Positions 1-9,022 of a DNA stretch of 64,000 bases are shown in pieces. The notes beneath the pieces were generated by a model. The model was given only the letters and a program-made list of their open reading frames with translations. It made no database searches and had not been told where the DNA came from. The stretch is taken from contig CAXXFR010000001.1 in NCBI GenBank assembly GCA_963667455.2, positions 1-64,000 on the forward strand. Reading direction: 5' to 3'. The stretch is from Bin55 sp963667455. Its GTDB lineage: Bacteria; Pseudomonadota; Gammaproteobacteria; Pseudomonadales; Azotimanducaceae. Position 1 is the first letter of the stretch. The number at the start of each line of letters is the position of its first letter. The translations under genes were made by a program, and so were the position numbers.

Positions 1-469
1 AGTCCGAGTCATTGCTCGTTGCGTTCATTCCCTATTCCGGCTCAAATCGGTATAGCTGATGGTCGCTTCATTGGAATGGGCGAACTCCGAAGCTCTAACA
101 GTTCCGTCCATTGTGCAGATTGGTCCAAACTAACTGCGAAAGACCGACAATGAACGAGCTTTGCCCCTCTTGGGCGGCATGTGCCCAGAAGCTCTTGAAG
201 GCGGATCTTCGCAAATTCGTACTCGCACGGTTTTGAGAGAGCACGAATCCACTAGTTGAGAATATCCAAAGCAGGTGCATCCTTAGAATGCCCCAAAAGA
301 GATTCGTAACGTCTTGGCGTGGACGCTGACCGGAGTTCGAGTCGGGCAGAGATGACTGTTCTCGGGGATCGAATTCAAGGCAGTAGAGCTAATCCGAACG
401 GCGTTTAGCGCATACAAACGCGACTGTGCGCCTTTCCCAACAAATGAGATCACACAATCCCCTTCCTGA
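1..469. other. No supported gene at left edge
   Basis: No reading frame here looks like a real protein. Frame 1 on the plus strand is open from the window edge to a TGA near 151 and could be the tail of a gene that starts outside the window, but I recognise nothing in it. A minus-strand frame over 283-675 is antisense to the HNH gene and has no family signature. Confidence 0.4.
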
Positions 470-1394
470 ATGAGGCAATCGACTTTTCCTCGCTCGTCTC
501 GAGAGGATCGGTGTATGGAAGTCGGGTGGACGGCGAGCACCGGCACAAGCCCTCTCCTCATGCTGTAACGCGCTTGGCAGGGCTCAACAGCGGAAAGAAC
601 GTCTCGTTGCGTACCGAGAGATTGAGAGTGAGTTAGGGTCTCTTCTGAGCAGGTTCGGCGTTCCGCGGAAGACAATTCATCCAGAATTTCCGTTTGGACG
701 ACTACCTAACGACGGGCTTTGGGAGATTCCTGACGTTGAGAAAGTGTCAAGGACCCAGTCGGGTGATTTGCATGTGTCTTCGATGGTGGAACTGGGAATT
801 CGAGGTGGTCTTAGGGAAGACGACTACGACTTGCTTGTCGAAGACCCCCGACTGTTACTGGAATCTGCAAGCATGCTTCTGAATGCTCACTTTCCTACTT
901 CCTTGCACGAAGAAATTCGAGGCGCAGTTGGATTGTCGGATGTTTGGAAGTATCGCGATGTCGTTGCATTGAAGGACGGTCTCTTGCCGAAACGAGACCC
1001 GAGGTTTCGACAGGAGATTTTGGAAGCGTACGATTACCGCTGTGCGGTTTGCCTGTACGACATTAAACTGGGCGATGAGCCGCTTGGATTAGAAGCCGCA
1101 CATGTCAAGTGGCTCGCAGCCGGAGGCCCAAACAAGGTCCAAAATGGTCTTGCACTTTGTGGATTCCACCACAAAGCATTTGACAGAGGAGCGTGGGGAT
1201 TGGAAAAACACCGTCAACAGTATCGGATCTTGGTGTCAGATGATGTCCGCGGGCAGAGCGAGGCCCTGCGTTGGCTTGAAGACTATCGCGGTGCCGTTCT
1301 TCAAACACCGCAGAGAGTAGATTCCGCACCCGATGCCGATTTTGTTCAATGGCACTCGGAAGAAGTATTTCGTTCTCCTGACAAGACTGCCTAA
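470..1394 (+). pseudogene. SBD-HNH type IV restriction endonuclease with frameshifts near its start
   Basis: The C-terminal part is clearly an HNH nuclease. It has CAVC, a GLEAAHVKW core, NGLALC and HHKAFDRG, in the order seen in ScoMcrA/SprMcrA-like enzymes that cut phosphorothioated or methylated DNA. Upstream in the same frame are RLPNDGLWEI and LNAHFPTSLHEEI, typical of the sulfur-binding domain. From the ATG at 470, a family-like start (RLERIGVWKSGG, RRAPHKPLLMLYALGRAQ) is only recovered if one base is removed from each of four short runs: TTTT near 486, GG at 542, CCC at 550 and AA at 567. Without this, only the frame open from 474 exists; it has no good start until GTG 744 and the conserved HKPLLMLY is scrambled. 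Known enzymes of this type attack phosphorothioated DNA, so loss of the domain start beside a sulfur operon is notable. The family call is firm; whether the gene is dead or mis-sequenced is open. Confidence 0.8.
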
Positions 1395-1418
1395 ATTCCA
1401 CAAACCGATCCAAGCACC

Positions 1419-3821
1419 GTGACCTGCGCTCTCGACGGAATCCAAGTTCTCGACCTGACGACTCATCGTGGGAACATCGCAGGTCGATTGCTCGCTGACC
1501 TAGGTGCTGAGGTCGTCAAAATCGATTCGCCCTATGGAACGCAATCCAAGCATCTTCCTCCTTTCGCCAGCGATGGGACTTCACTCTACTGGGCAGCCTA
1601 CGAGGCCGGCAAGACGATCGTCAACATCGATTATCAGTCCACTCGAGGTCGAGAACAGCTAGTCGATCTCGCTTCAAGAGCAGACGTGCTCATCGAGTGT
1701 TTTGAACCGGGATTGGCCGACTCATTGAAGATCGGATATGAATCTCTCAGACGTACTAATCCTGGTCTCATTTATGCGGCCATCACACCGTTCGGGCAGC
1801 ACGGTCCCAAATCGCAATGGCCGGCCACCGACTTGACGACTGAAGCGGCTGGTGGACGCATTTCTTTGCAAGGCGACCTAGACAGACCTCCCCTCCCCGT
1901 TGGCTACCCGCAAGCGTTTCTTCATGCGGGAGCTCAGATTGCCGCCGACATAACTGTGGCTTTGAACGAGAGAGATGTATCGGGATTGGGTCAGTTTCTT
2001 GATCATTCCGCGCAGGAAGCCATGTGGTGGACTCTGATGGGAGCACAGGGGAACCCCGTCTGCTCCGGAACTGACCCAATCGGCGTTGGCGACGATCGAG
2101 CACCTCGACAACGCGGTCAAGGCACCCAGATGGTGGAAGCCAAAGACGGGTGGATAACAATGGCTCCTGGCGCGACTCCTCGGGGTTCCAAGTCCATGTT
2201 CTCTTTCGCTTTGGAAGAAGCAATCAGTCTTGGTGAATCGGTCGATGGCTTGGACCAATACGACTGGAACGATTGGATTCCGCAATATCGCGCTGGAGAG
2301 ATTCAGCCTGAACACCTGCAATCAATTAGCGGATTTCTAAGGAAATTCATTCAACGAAGAACGAAACTCGAGCTGGTGCAATGGGCTCTGGAGAACAACC
2401 TACGTCTAGGTCCGCTTCATACGACAAGGGACCTCATTGACTTTCCGCAGTTCGTCGAACGTGGAGTTTTTCGAAGAGTCAACGGCTTTCTCCAACCCGC
2501 TGTGTGGGCGAAGTTTTCTCGCACTCCGTTGAGACAACGAGAGACCAGTAGATCCAAGGCTGATTCGATTGACTGGCAACCTCGTCCCAATCCGCCAAAG
2601 AGCACGAATCGCACAGGTCTTGCATTTGAAGGACTACGAGTAGCGGACTTCTCGTGGGTGGCGGCTGGTCCAACCGTCAGCAAGTGTTTGGCTGATCACG
2701 GTGCCACTGTGGTCAAAATCGAATCCAAGACCCGACCGGACCTGTCCAGAAGTTTGGATCCGTTTGTAGGAAACGAACCAGGTCTGAATCGAAGCTACTG
2801 GAGCTACTTGTATGCCACTTCGAAACTCTCATTGGAATGCAATCTTTCCACCGAGGGAGGTCGTTCGCTTGCTCGTAGGGTCTGTGACTGGGCTGACGTG
2901 GTTGTCGAAAGTTTTTCTCCCGGTACTTTGAAGCGAATGGGACTGGACTACGAGATGCTGAGCAAGGACAGAGACGATTTGATCATGTTCAGCACATCAA
3001 TGCTCGGACAGACCGGTACGTACAGACGATACGCCGGATTCGGACAGCAGACAGCTGGATTCAGCGGTTTGCACTACATCACGGGTTGGCCTGATCGAGT
3101 TCCCTGTGGAGTCGCAACGCCGTATACGGATGTGGTTGCACCGAAGTTCGGAATCGCTAGTCTTGCAGCGGCATTGCTAGAGCGGCGTCGATCAGGTCTC
3201 GGACAACATATCGACTTAGCCCAAGGGGAATGTTCGATGCTGTTCCTGGCTCCGTTGGTGCTCGATGAGACAGCAAACAGGCGGACAGCACAGGCGCAAG
3301 GATTCGACTCCATGTATGCCTGTCCTCAAGGAATCTACCAGTGCTCTGGAACACAGCGCTACATCGCCATAGCGACGGAGAGCAATAAGCAGTGGGAACG
3401 CTTGGCCAACTTCATTCCAGAGTTCCAGTATCGAGACGAGAGTTATTCCAAGTTTGAAGAGCGCTGGGAGCACAGAGCCGAGATCAACGAGTCAATTGCG
3501 AAGTGGACGGCTGATCAAGATGCCTTTGAGCTAGAGTCCAGACTTGCCGAGAATGGCGTACCTGCTTCAGTAGTTATGAGGCCCACGGATGTCTATAGCG
3601 ACCCGCATATCGAAGATCGAGGATTCAAGCAAGAACTCCATCAAACAGAGTGCGGAAATGTCGTGCATTTCGGATTCCCTACCCGCTTCTCGGCGAGAAA
3701 GCAAATGGTGCGAACCGCTCCGCCGAACATCGGCGAGCACAACGACTATGTGATGAATGAGCTACTAGGACTCAAGACTGAAGAAATTCAAGCTCTACGT
3801 GATAGTGGAGCGATCGACTGA
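1419..3821 (+). CDS. Tandem CaiB/BaiF (class III) CoA-transferase fusion
   Basis: The 800-residue protein is made of two CaiB/BaiF domains, about residues 1-395 and 404-800. Each begins with the family signature: GIQVLDLTTHRGNIAG with AEVVKIDSPYG in the first, and GLRVADFSWVAAGP with ATVVKIESK in the second. Class III transferases move CoA between carboxylic acids through an aspartyl-CoA intermediate. The second domain keeps a PYTDVVAP motif (Asp near residue 571) that fits the catalytic aspartate. The first has GYPQAFLHAG at that place and seems to lack it, so one half may be structural. The substrate cannot be told from sequence. It starts with GTG 25 bases after the HNH gene and ends about 150 bases before the ATPase, so it may be transcribed with either. 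A single-domain relative lies at 26796-27962. Confidence 0.85.
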   Translation: MTCALDGIQVLDLTTHRGNIAGRLLADLGAEVVKIDSPYGTQSKHLPPFASDGTSLYWAAYEAGKTIVNIDYQSTRGREQLVDLASRADVLIECFEPGLADSLKIGYESLRRTNPGLIYAAITPFGQHGPKSQWPATDLTTEAAGGRISLQGDLDRPPLPVGYPQAFLHAGAQIAADITVALNERDVSGLGQFLDHSAQEAMWWTLMGAQGNPVCSGTDPIGVGDDRAPRQRGQGTQMVEAKDGWITMAPGATPRGSKSMFSFALEEAISLGESVDGLDQYDWNDWIPQYRAGEIQPEHLQSISGFLRKFIQRRTKLELVQWALENNLRLGPLHTTRDLIDFPQFVERGVFRRVNGFLQPAVWAKFSRTPLRQRETSRSKADSIDWQPRPNPPKSTNRTGLAFEGLRVADFSWVAAGPTVSKCLADHGATVVKIESKTRPDLSRSLDPFVGNEPGLNRSYWSYLYATSKLSLECNLSTEGGRSLARRVCDWADVVVESFSPGTLKRMGLDYEMLSKDRDDLIMFSTSMLGQTGTYRRYAGFGQQTAGFSGLHYITGWPDRVPCGVATPYTDVVAPKFGIASLAAALLERRRSGLGQHIDLAQGECSMLFLAPLVLDETANRRTAQAQGFDSMYACPQGIYQCSGTQRYIAIATESNKQWERLANFIPEFQYRDESYSKFEERWEHRAEINESIAKWTADQDAFELESRLAENGVPASVVMRPTDVYSDPHIEDRGFKQELHQTECGNVVHFGFPTRFSARKQMVRTAPPNIGEHNDYVMNELLGLKTEEIQALRDSGAID

Positions 3822-3969
3822 GTGAAGCTCAAGTCAATCTTCGAGATGCGATCGGGAAGAGAGTTTCAACAAGTTGACTGGAACTGTGAAGTGTCCACGG
3901 CCGTAGCGTTTGCTAATATCGCGTCCGCTACTAACGGCTAAGTCTCCCACTAATCTCAAGTTAGAAACC

Positions 3970-5945
3970 ATGCAACTCAACGCAAGTCGTGATCACAGCA
4001 TTCAGTTTGGCGAAACCCAGCACCGAGAAGGCTTTCGATCAACTAGCCTCTCCATATTCGGAAACATCGACCCGGATACGCTCCTTCGTGAAATACTTCA
4101 GAATGCAGTTGATGCGGGTCGAAGTGCCAAACGCAAAACGGTTGAGATCTCTTTCGAATTCTCCTCAATCAAGATAGAAGACATCCCGGGAATCAAGTCG
4201 TATCAAGATCGATTCGCAGCCGCACTCGATACTCAAGAGCGACTAAACGCTGCCGCCCAAGCAAAGCCGATCACAAACGCTATCAGTAAGCAGCTCAAGT
4301 CTTCCGAAGTCAGAGTCCTTTGGGTCAAGGACAACGGGATCGGGCTTGATGTCGACAACATGACCCGATTGCTACAAGACGGTCAGAGTCAGAAAGGCGA
4401 CGCTCAGTCGACAGGTTCGTATGGAAACGGCCATATGACCGTGTTCCCTGCTTCAAATCTGCGCTTCTTGCTGTACGGTGGTGTCTTTCGAGACAACGGG
4501 GAGCTCCGCCGTATTGTTGCCGGCCATTCAATACTGGCTTTCCATGAATTTGAAGGCAAGCAATACGGCAAAGACGGTTACTTCATCAAAGGGTTTCAAA
4601 ATGATCTCCTGCTCCCCTATGACTTCTACTCGGGTTCGGAAATTCCAACATTGCTCAGCCGCAAACTTGACGAGGTTCAACGGGATTTCGGTCATGGTGC
4701 AATTGTCGGAATTCTGGGCTTTAATGACTTCAACGGCGATGTTGAGAAGACGATTGAGATTATTCGTCGGGTTGTTGCCACGCACTTCACTCCTTCAGTA
4801 CACGACGGTTCGTTACGAGTTACAGTCAAATCGGAGTCTGAACCTGAGTCTGTAGCTGACCGAAATGCTATTCAACCAATTCTCAGCGACAACAAGACTC
4901 GAACCCGTAGAAGTGGAACGAAAATCGGGCCGACGGGAAGCCAAGCTTGGCAAGTAAGCGAAACACTGATGCGGACAAGCCCAAATTTCATTGACACTAG
5001 TTTGGGTAAAGTCGACCTGCGTGTCAGGAACTTGTCGGCTGAAGAAGTTGGCGGTTCAAGCATTCAGCTCTACCGCAATGGAATGTGGATTGCCAATGAT
5101 ATTCCGCACAACCGACCACGAAACTTCTCCAAGTCCGCCCCGTTTAGTGCAGTGATCCTGTTGGATCCGGACTACGCGCCAGAAGCTTGCGAGATGGTGC
5201 GCAACGCTGAGGGTCCAAGGCATGTGGATATTGATCCGAAGCGTATTGGCTCTGTCAAAGAGGAGAAACGGATTCAGTTCGATACATTTCTGAAGGAAAT
5301 CCACGATGCGATCCTGTTGCGCGCTCCAGAAGTGACTGGTTCCCAGTTCGACCCTGGATTTTTCCTATTGGATCTGGCCGGGACTCAGTCCAGTGGAACC
5401 AAGACAAGAGGCTCTACCCCCCCCCCCCTGACAAAACTCCCTTCGTTGTAGAACTCGAGACCGCCGGATCAGGCGGATCTGGTGGTAATCCTGAAGGAAA
5501 AGGTACGCCGAAAGGAGACGGTAAGCCTTCTGGATCCTCCTTAAACTTTCAAGGTCAGCCTCTGGCTGCTCGTGTCGGCTCTGTTCGTACGGCCAATGGA
5601 CTTAATGTTCGTGTTAGGCCCTCCGAAAAGGCAAGCGATGTCGAACTGAGGCTCCGAGTGCTTGATGGTTCGGATGCGACTTGTGACTTCATCTCTCCAC
5701 GCACATATGTTTCGATTCTTCCGGGTGTACGCGTTGACGGCAACAAGATAAGCGATGGAAACTACATCCGAGGGACCACCAATGGAGAGTGCAAAGCTAT
5801 TCGGATCGGATCCGTTCGGGAATTGGATATCGAAAGGGCCGTTCATATTCCTTGCGACATCTCAAGTGATGAAAGCATAGTCGTCGAGCTGGTAAGAAAG
5901 GCTCCGCAACAAGCAACTTTGAGCAAAGAAGGTGACTCCTCATGA
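3970..5945 (+). CDS. GHKL (Hsp90-like) ATPase, frame broken at poly-C
   Basis: First gene of a six-gene operon. The N-terminal half carries GHKL ATP-binding boxes: EILQNAVDAGR (N box), KDNGIGLD (G1) and GSYGNGHMTV (G2), as in HATPase_c proteins. A run of 12 C at 5417-5428 sends the frame to a stop at 5449-5451. Read with 10 or 13 C, it continues through a Gly/Pro-rich linker (ETAGSGGSGG) into a probably beta-rich C-terminal domain containing LNVRVRPSEK. That frame ends in a TGA overlapping the ATG of the next gene (ATGA), which shows that the downstream piece belongs to this gene. I chose ATG 3970 as start; a TTG at 3910 is also in frame. A stand-alone GHKL ATPase in a defence-like operon may drive nucleic-acid remodelling, but the role is inferred. 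The frame break may be phase variation or sequencing error. Confidence 0.75.
5417..5428 (+). repeat. Poly-C tract (12 C) in the ATPase gene
   Basis: Twelve consecutive C at the junction between the ATPase domain and the linker. With 12 C the frame terminates 21 bases later; with 10 or 13 C the reading frame continues to 5945. Mononucleotide runs of this length are typical slippage sites and also typical sites of assembly error. Confidence 0.9.
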
Positions 5946-6778
5946 GTCTCGCCGATCTACCCATCCTCTCACCATCATCGCTTGATTTTGCTAGGGGTAG
6001 CTACACGACTGACATTGCGTTGGAGTCAAGCGGCGAGCGTTCTGCCTGGGTGGTGCGAGCAAATCACGTGATCGAAGGAGAGAATCTCATTTCCAAGATG
6101 CTCGTGGATCGCGAAGCAATGTTCGTAACCGAAATCTGCTCGCCATCGACTGCATATCGAGAAGCTCACCCCGCTGAAGAACGAGGGGTCACTTCAACGG
6201 CACAATCCCTAGAAATACCGAACTCTCTGCTCAGCCCACCGATTTGGTCACGGATGCTCGTGGTGGCTACACCCGCCAAATCGACGAAGACTGTCTATCT
6301 GAGTGAGGAATCTGGTACGCACGAAATCTGGCGCGGCAAGAAGGTTGAAGTCCACCCTGGTTCAGTCTTGGCGGTAAGCGACTTTTACCGTACGTCGGGC
6401 ATGGCTAGTCTTCTCCGACTCAGCGAAAGCAAGAACTTGAACCAAGGCTCACTCAAGGTCGATGTAATGGAGTCAGCAGAAGACATCTATATCGAAGTTC
6501 AAGCTCATCCAAGTTTATTCAACTGGCTCAAGAATCCTGGGGAACACATCGCTCACCGACAGACTATTTTGACGTGTGCGTTGGCTGGGGGTTTGGATAC
6601 GATTCGTGAGAGGTACAAGGTCGAAGAGTCCACCGATTGGACTTCTCATCCAGTATTGAGGGAGTTAGATAAGTACCTGAAAGATAACGGTCTTCCTGCA
6701 CTTGATTCCCCTGAAACCAGCTTCAACTCCCTCGAAGTAGCAACGCAACTAAAGCCGATTGAATTCGACGAACAGTAG
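5942..6778 (+). CDS. Unknown protein, second gene of sulfur-linked operon
   Basis: A 278-residue soluble protein with no signal peptide or membrane segment and no motif I recognise. Its ATG overlaps the stop of the ATPase gene, so the two are probably translationally coupled and made in fixed proportion. It ends 11 bases before the next gene. It contains a mixed-strand middle (MLVVATPAKSTKTVYLS) and a helical C-terminal part (REL DKYLKDNGLPAL). Its position between a GHKL ATPase and a DUF6339-like protein suggests that it is an obligate partner of one or both. No function should be assumed from homology. Confidence 0.75.
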   Translation: MSLADLPILSPSSLDFARGSYTTDIALESSGERSAWVVRANHVIEGENLISKMLVDREAMFVTEICSPSTAYREAHPAEERGVTSTAQSLEIPNSLLSPPIWSRMLVVATPAKSTKTVYLSEESGTHEIWRGKKVEVHPGSVLAVSDFYRTSGMASLLRLSESKNLNQGSLKVDVMESAEDIYIEVQAHPSLFNWLKNPGEHIAHRQTILTCALAGGLDTIRERYKVEESTDWTSHPVLRELDKYLKDNGLPALDSPETSFNSLEVATQLKPIEFDEQ

Positions 6779-6789
6779 GAACACATCCA

Positions 6790-7659
6790 ATGGATTCCGA
6801 ATTCAATACCTATGACCGAATGAGTCTGGAGCAACTGCAGAAGGAACTGATCTTTCGCAAAGGCCATGCAAACAGAGGTGGCGAAGCGCAACGAGAATTC
6901 CTGCACTCGTTGGTTGAGAATGAAGATCAATGGATCAAAGGGTTCGAGGATCTCCATGTATCCACCAAGGATCTCACTCCATGTCCGACTCCAAGCGAGC
7001 AAATGTCGGAACGCGAGTTCTTGAATCCTCCGTTCTCGACTGAGAGAGAAATCGCCAACCTCCTCAAAGAACTCCCTCGCCGCCAGGCATCCCAACCCGA
7101 ATTCTGGACCCACTATACGATCGAAATGATCAAGCAAGGAAGGATTTCCACAACCTTTCTAGCTGCACGCCGCGATGTACCAACCCAATCCGGCAGAGAC
7201 CGCATCGATGCGGTTCTCAAGGGCCAAGATGGCACTGAAATCGACTCGTGCGTGCGGTCCGTCTTTCGAAACTTGGGCGGTATCTACTCTGATCGCGCAA
7301 AACGGACAACTTACCTCGATTGCCCTACCTCGCGGGCATGGTGGCGGCACAACTTCGCGTGGGAGTGTTACAGCTGTCCGACTTGGAATTTGGACTTGGA
7401 GCAGATTTCGAACACACTCCGAGGGGGTGTCTGGGAGGAGCTAGTTCAGAGCATCGTTTCTCGAATGACGGTGATAGGTGCTAGCAACATTCGAAATGTG
7501 TTGATTCATCACATCGTGGAAACAGAGCAATCCAGGCAAGGATTCAAGGCCATTGTCGATGCTGTGGGGAAACGCTGTACCGTCCAGATGCTTGCAGTTC
7601 TTCCCATTTCGGAGCTGCAACAGATCTTACGGAGTGAGCTAGCCCCCAAGACTAGTTGA
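6790..7659 (+). CDS. DUF6339-like protein
   Basis: 289 residues. The C-terminal half has a TSRAWWRHNFAWE segment followed by NTLRGGVWEELVQSIVSR and NIRNVLIHHIVE. This resembles the conserved R-WW and terminal helical region I associate with DUF6339 proteins, which are often found next to ATP-binding proteins in accessory loci. The assignment is from memory of the family pattern and is moderate. There is no membrane segment. It lies 11 bases after the unknown gene and 13 bases before the PP-loop gene, within the same operon. Its molecular activity is unknown. Being fixed between an ATPase module and a sulfur-transfer module suggests an adaptor or DNA-recognition role, which is inference only. 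Confidence 0.65.
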   Translation: MDSEFNTYDRMSLEQLQKELIFRKGHANRGGEAQREFLHSLVENEDQWIKGFEDLHVSTKDLTPCPTPSEQMSEREFLNPPFSTEREIANLLKELPRRQASQPEFWTHYTIEMIKQGRISTTFLAARRDVPTQSGRDRIDAVLKGQDGTEIDSCVRSVFRNLGGIYSDRAKRTTYLDCPTSRAWWRHNFAWECYSCPTWNLDLEQISNTLRGGVWEELVQSIVSRMTVIGASNIRNVLIHHIVETEQSRQGFKAIVDAVGKRCTVQMLAVLPISELQQILRSELAPKTS

Positions 7660-7672
7660 CACTCAACACCGA

Positions 7673-9016
7673 ATGAACGGATTAGCTTCAGAAAACCAGA
7701 TATCGACCGAACTCGCCTTGGACTACGAATCCAAAGCGGACGCGAACTTGCCTCACGTGATCAAGTTCTCCGGTGGTCGGTCCAGCGGAATGATGCTGAT
7801 GCAACTTCTGCAACAAGGCAAGCTCATTAGATCTCGCGGCGATGTTGTGATCTTCAACAATACCTCCGCGGAACATCCTGCGACTTACCAGTTCGTGCAT
7901 CGGTGCAAAGAAGTCTGCGAACAAACCTACGGCATTCCGTTCTTTTGGATTGAGTTTGCAACCGTGGAAGATGCCGTACAGGGAGACTGGGGTCGCATCT
8001 CCACTTATCGCATGGTCAATTCGCGTCCGATTTCAGATTCCAATCCCAGCGGCTACCACCACCAAGGCGAAGTCTTTGAGGAATTGGTCAGCGACAAGAG
8101 CTTCCTTCCCAGTCGACACAACCGCATTTGTACGACTCACCTCAAAGTAGAGACGACAGTACGGTTCCTCGAGGAATGGTTCACGGGCAATGAATTCAAT
8201 CAGCATCGAGGACACCATCGCAGCACCGAGCAGTCTTCAAACTACTCCATAGTTAAGCGACATCGGAGATCTCGCGGAAAACAATCCGACGAAGACCTTT
8301 TGCGCAAGAAGGAATTCGTGCGATCGCGACCGCTAAGCCGAGCACCGCAACGCTTTTCCGACTATTCGATTGGTTCTTTTCCAGTCAGGCTGAACTCCCA
8401 GGAGGAGAAAACCAGGAACCGCGACCGAATTGCGCTGTCCGGGCCAGATGCGTTTCGCTATGTCTCTCTCATGGGCCTTCGTGCGGATGAGCCACTTCGC
8501 GTTGCACGAGTACGCAAACGAGCAGAAGAAGGCACAGTTCGAAGTTCAAGAAAAGGCGAGAAAGAGATTCAAGGCGAACGTCTGCTCATGCCACTGGCAG
8601 ACTCCGAAGTCACCAAGCAAGACGTTCTTGAGTTTTGGCGCACGCAGGCCTTTCAATTGCGACTTCCCGAGGACGGCAATTTGTCGAACTGCGTCTACTG
8701 CTTCATGAAGGGAACTCGGGCCATTCCCAAGATACGTGAACATGTTCAACTCGTTGACGAGCGATTGCCAGCTGAACTGCGCCATCAGCAGAATTCACCA
8801 AGCGATATCGACTGGTGGGTTGACCTCGAAGAAAACTATTCACGAGAAGCCAAACGCACGAAGAAGGATGACTCTCTCAACTCTTCTGAACTGGTTCGCA
8901 TTGGATTTTGGGGTGCAGATTCGGGCGACTCATACAAAGCGCTAAGACATGTCGCTCCCAACGATGTGATTGCGCTCGAGGGCCCGAACATCCAACCGTG
9001 CGACTGCACGGACTAG
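7673..9016 (+). CDS. PP-loop sulfurtransferase, PAPS-reductase-like (DndC/SspD-type role)
   Basis: The 447-residue protein has the ATP-pyrophosphatase P-loop SGGRSSGM at residues 33-40, the variant seen in phage-type phosphoadenosine phosphosulfate reductase-like enzymes rather than the SGGKDST of classical DndC. Cysteines suited to sulfur or Fe-S chemistry occur in RICTTH (near 153), NCVYCF (340 and 343) and PCDC at the C-terminus. DndC and SspD use such domains to activate the DNA backbone for sulfur insertion. The next gene, 7 bases downstream, is a cysteine desulfurase, the usual sulfur donor. A basic insert (KRHRRSRGK, residues about 195-205) may touch nucleic acid. An alternative is tRNA thiolation, but the neighbouring ATPase and DUF262 nuclease favour DNA modification. 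Confidence 0.8.
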   Translation: MNGLASENQISTELALDYESKADANLPHVIKFSGGRSSGMMLMQLLQQGKLIRSRGDVVIFNNTSAEHPATYQFVHRCKEVCEQTYGIPFFWIEFATVEDAVQGDWGRISTYRMVNSRPISDSNPSGYHHQGEVFEELVSDKSFLPSRHNRICTTHLKVETTVRFLEEWFTGNEFNQHRGHHRSTEQSSNYSIVKRHRRSRGKQSDEDLLRKKEFVRSRPLSRAPQRFSDYSIGSFPVRLNSQEEKTRNRDRIALSGPDAFRYVSLMGLRADEPLRVARVRKRAEEGTVRSSRKGEKEIQGERLLMPLADSEVTKQDVLEFWRTQAFQLRLPEDGNLSNCVYCFMKGTRAIPKIREHVQLVDERLPAELRHQQNSPSDIDWWVDLEENYSREAKRTKKDDSLNSSELVRIGFWGADSGDSYKALRHVAPNDVIALEGPNIQPCDCTD

Positions 9017-9022
9017 TAGAGA

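Noticed and set aside
283..675. 130-codon minus-strand frame at the left edge
   Set aside because: It is antisense to the start of the SBD-HNH gene, has no family feature and no ribosome site.
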